This document shows, piece by piece, positions 5,140 to 5,821 of a DNA stretch of 5,821 nucleotides (its first letter is position 1; each line of letters begins with the position of its first letter). The translations under genes and the position numbers were made by a program. Under the pieces are notes generated by a model. The model worked only from the letters and a program-made list of their open reading frames with translations. It searched no databases and was not told the DNA's origin. The DNA comes from an uncultured Clostridia bacterium (lineage in GTDB: Bacteria; Bacillota; Clostridia; Oscillospirales; CAG-272), in NCBI GenBank assembly GCA_945949385.1, contig CAMFEL010000121.1:1-5821 (forward strand), given 5' to 3'.

Positions 5140-5821
5140 TCAAAGCGGTTTATCGTTTCCGCAGATAAGCTCCACAGCTTTTTCCACGGCGTTTTCTTCT
5201 CCGTTCCACGCTTCGTTTGCATAGCGGTAATCAAATTTTTTCGCAAAGGCGTCGATGCTGTCCCTCACATTGCTGAGATATTCGCTTTCTTTTTTATAAA
5301 CCGCCTTGTAAAACTCAGAGAAACTCTTTGCTTTAAGCACGCCCTTTGCTTCTTTTACAAGGCGTGCAAAATGAGTTATACAAAATCCCTGCTGGGCGTC
5401 AAGCTTTTCCTTAAAGCTGTCGTCGGCTTCCCATAGAAGCGCCGCGGTCTCCACCATGCGCTCAAAGTTTGCGTCTATGCGGCGGCAGATATAGCAGTCG
5501 CAGGACATATCGCCAAGCTGTCTCGCACTGTCTGTGCCCGATATGACGGGCACAAGTCCCGGCTTTTTCATCATATGGTCAATTTCCCCGAGATGGCTCT
5601 GTATTATCAGCGACAGCGGGAGACGCTTGCCTGCCGAAAGCAGCTTTTTCCAATGGTCGGTGCAAAAGCCCGCTTCGTTGGTCTTTTGCCGTACATCGGG
5701 TTCCATCATGGACGCGCCCAGGATGAGATCCACTTCGTTTGTCTCAAGCTTTTTATACAGACGGCAGAAAGGACAGCCCAAGCTTTTGTCGTTTCTGCAT
5801 TCGTCAAAGGTTTCGTTTACC
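5140..5821 (-). CDS. Cys-rich protein resembling DUF6062, 5' end outside the window
   Basis: The frame is open to the right edge, so the gene is partial. The TTG at 5781 is not its start, because the upstream codons (VNETFDECRNDKS) match the PVNEAF-type N-terminus that I recall for this family. Of 226 visible residues, two similar modules stand out: CPFC (16-19) followed by FCTDH (Cys53, His56), and CYIC (109-112) followed by FCITH (Cys147, His150). CxxC-to-CxxH spacing is 33 and 34 residues. Each could bind a metal such as zinc, but this is inference. The C-terminal KFDYR and IxxF-type helix resemble the family's end. No membrane segment or signal peptide is visible. The family, to my knowledge, is confined mainly to Clostridia and has no established function. 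Only about ten N-terminal residues are probably missing. Confidence 0.75.
   Translation of the reverse strand, partial: VNETFDECRNDKSLGCPFCRLYKKLETNEVDLILGASMMEPDVRQKTNEAGFCTDHWKKLLSAGKRLPLSLIIQSHLGEIDHMMKKPGLVPVISGTDSARQLGDMSCDCYICRRIDANFERMVETAALLWEADDSFKEKLDAQQGFCITHFARLVKEAKGVLKAKSFSEFYKAVYKKESEYLSNVRDSIDAFAKKFDYRYANEAWNGEENAVEKAVELICGNDKPL

Noticed and set aside
5779..5781. TTG as the start of the right-edge gene
   Set aside because: The frame stays open to the window edge, and the upstream residues look like the family N-terminus, so the true start is outside.

Overview
The window looks like a chromosomal segment from an anaerobic Clostridia bacterium of the Bacillota, most likely an Oscillospirales-type gut lineage. 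The evidence is the style of the proteins (QueA, MiaA, a Firmicutes-type pyridoxamine kinase, and a Cys-rich protein of the type I know as DUF6062), medium-GC coding DNA with AGGAGG-type ribosome binding sites, and AT-richer intergenic DNA full of short dispersed repeats. This placement is inference. No rRNA, tRNA, CRISPR array, transposase or phage gene is visible.

Layout from left to right. Bases 1-523 hold no convincing gene. They carry two diverged copies of a ~100-bp dispersed repeat, several small hairpins, and a 90-bp array of 18 pentamers (mostly TGTAG and TGCAG). The array ends 3 bases from the stop codon of a leftward gene (524-1486) for a PfkB-family sugar kinase. That kinase resembles 1-phosphofructokinase but has a rewritten catalytic loop. 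A divergent promoter region follows. The rightward genes are then queA (start corrected to 1620), miaA split by a frameshift near 3280, and a pyridoxamine/pyridoxal kinase gene that starts 4 bases after the miaA stop. A hairpin with T-tracts near 4700 separates this rightward group from the leftward right-hand part. That part contains a doubtful small ORF, a perfect 13-bp hairpin, a third copy of the dispersed repeat, and a Cys-rich leftward gene that runs off the right edge.

Functionally, queA and miaA both serve tRNA anticodon-loop modification: the last-but-one queuosine step at position 34, and prenylation of A37. The B6-vitamer kinase is a salvage enzyme carried on the same transcript. 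The miaA lesion leaves all family motifs present but in two frames, so this strain probably lacks a normal MiaA unless the lesion is a sequence error.

I did not find a convincing new multi-gene system. The most interesting items are the dispersed repeat family with its conserved minus-strand reading frame, the pentamer array, the kinase with the altered GAGD loop, the miaA frameshift, and the duplicated Cys/His modules of the right-edge protein.
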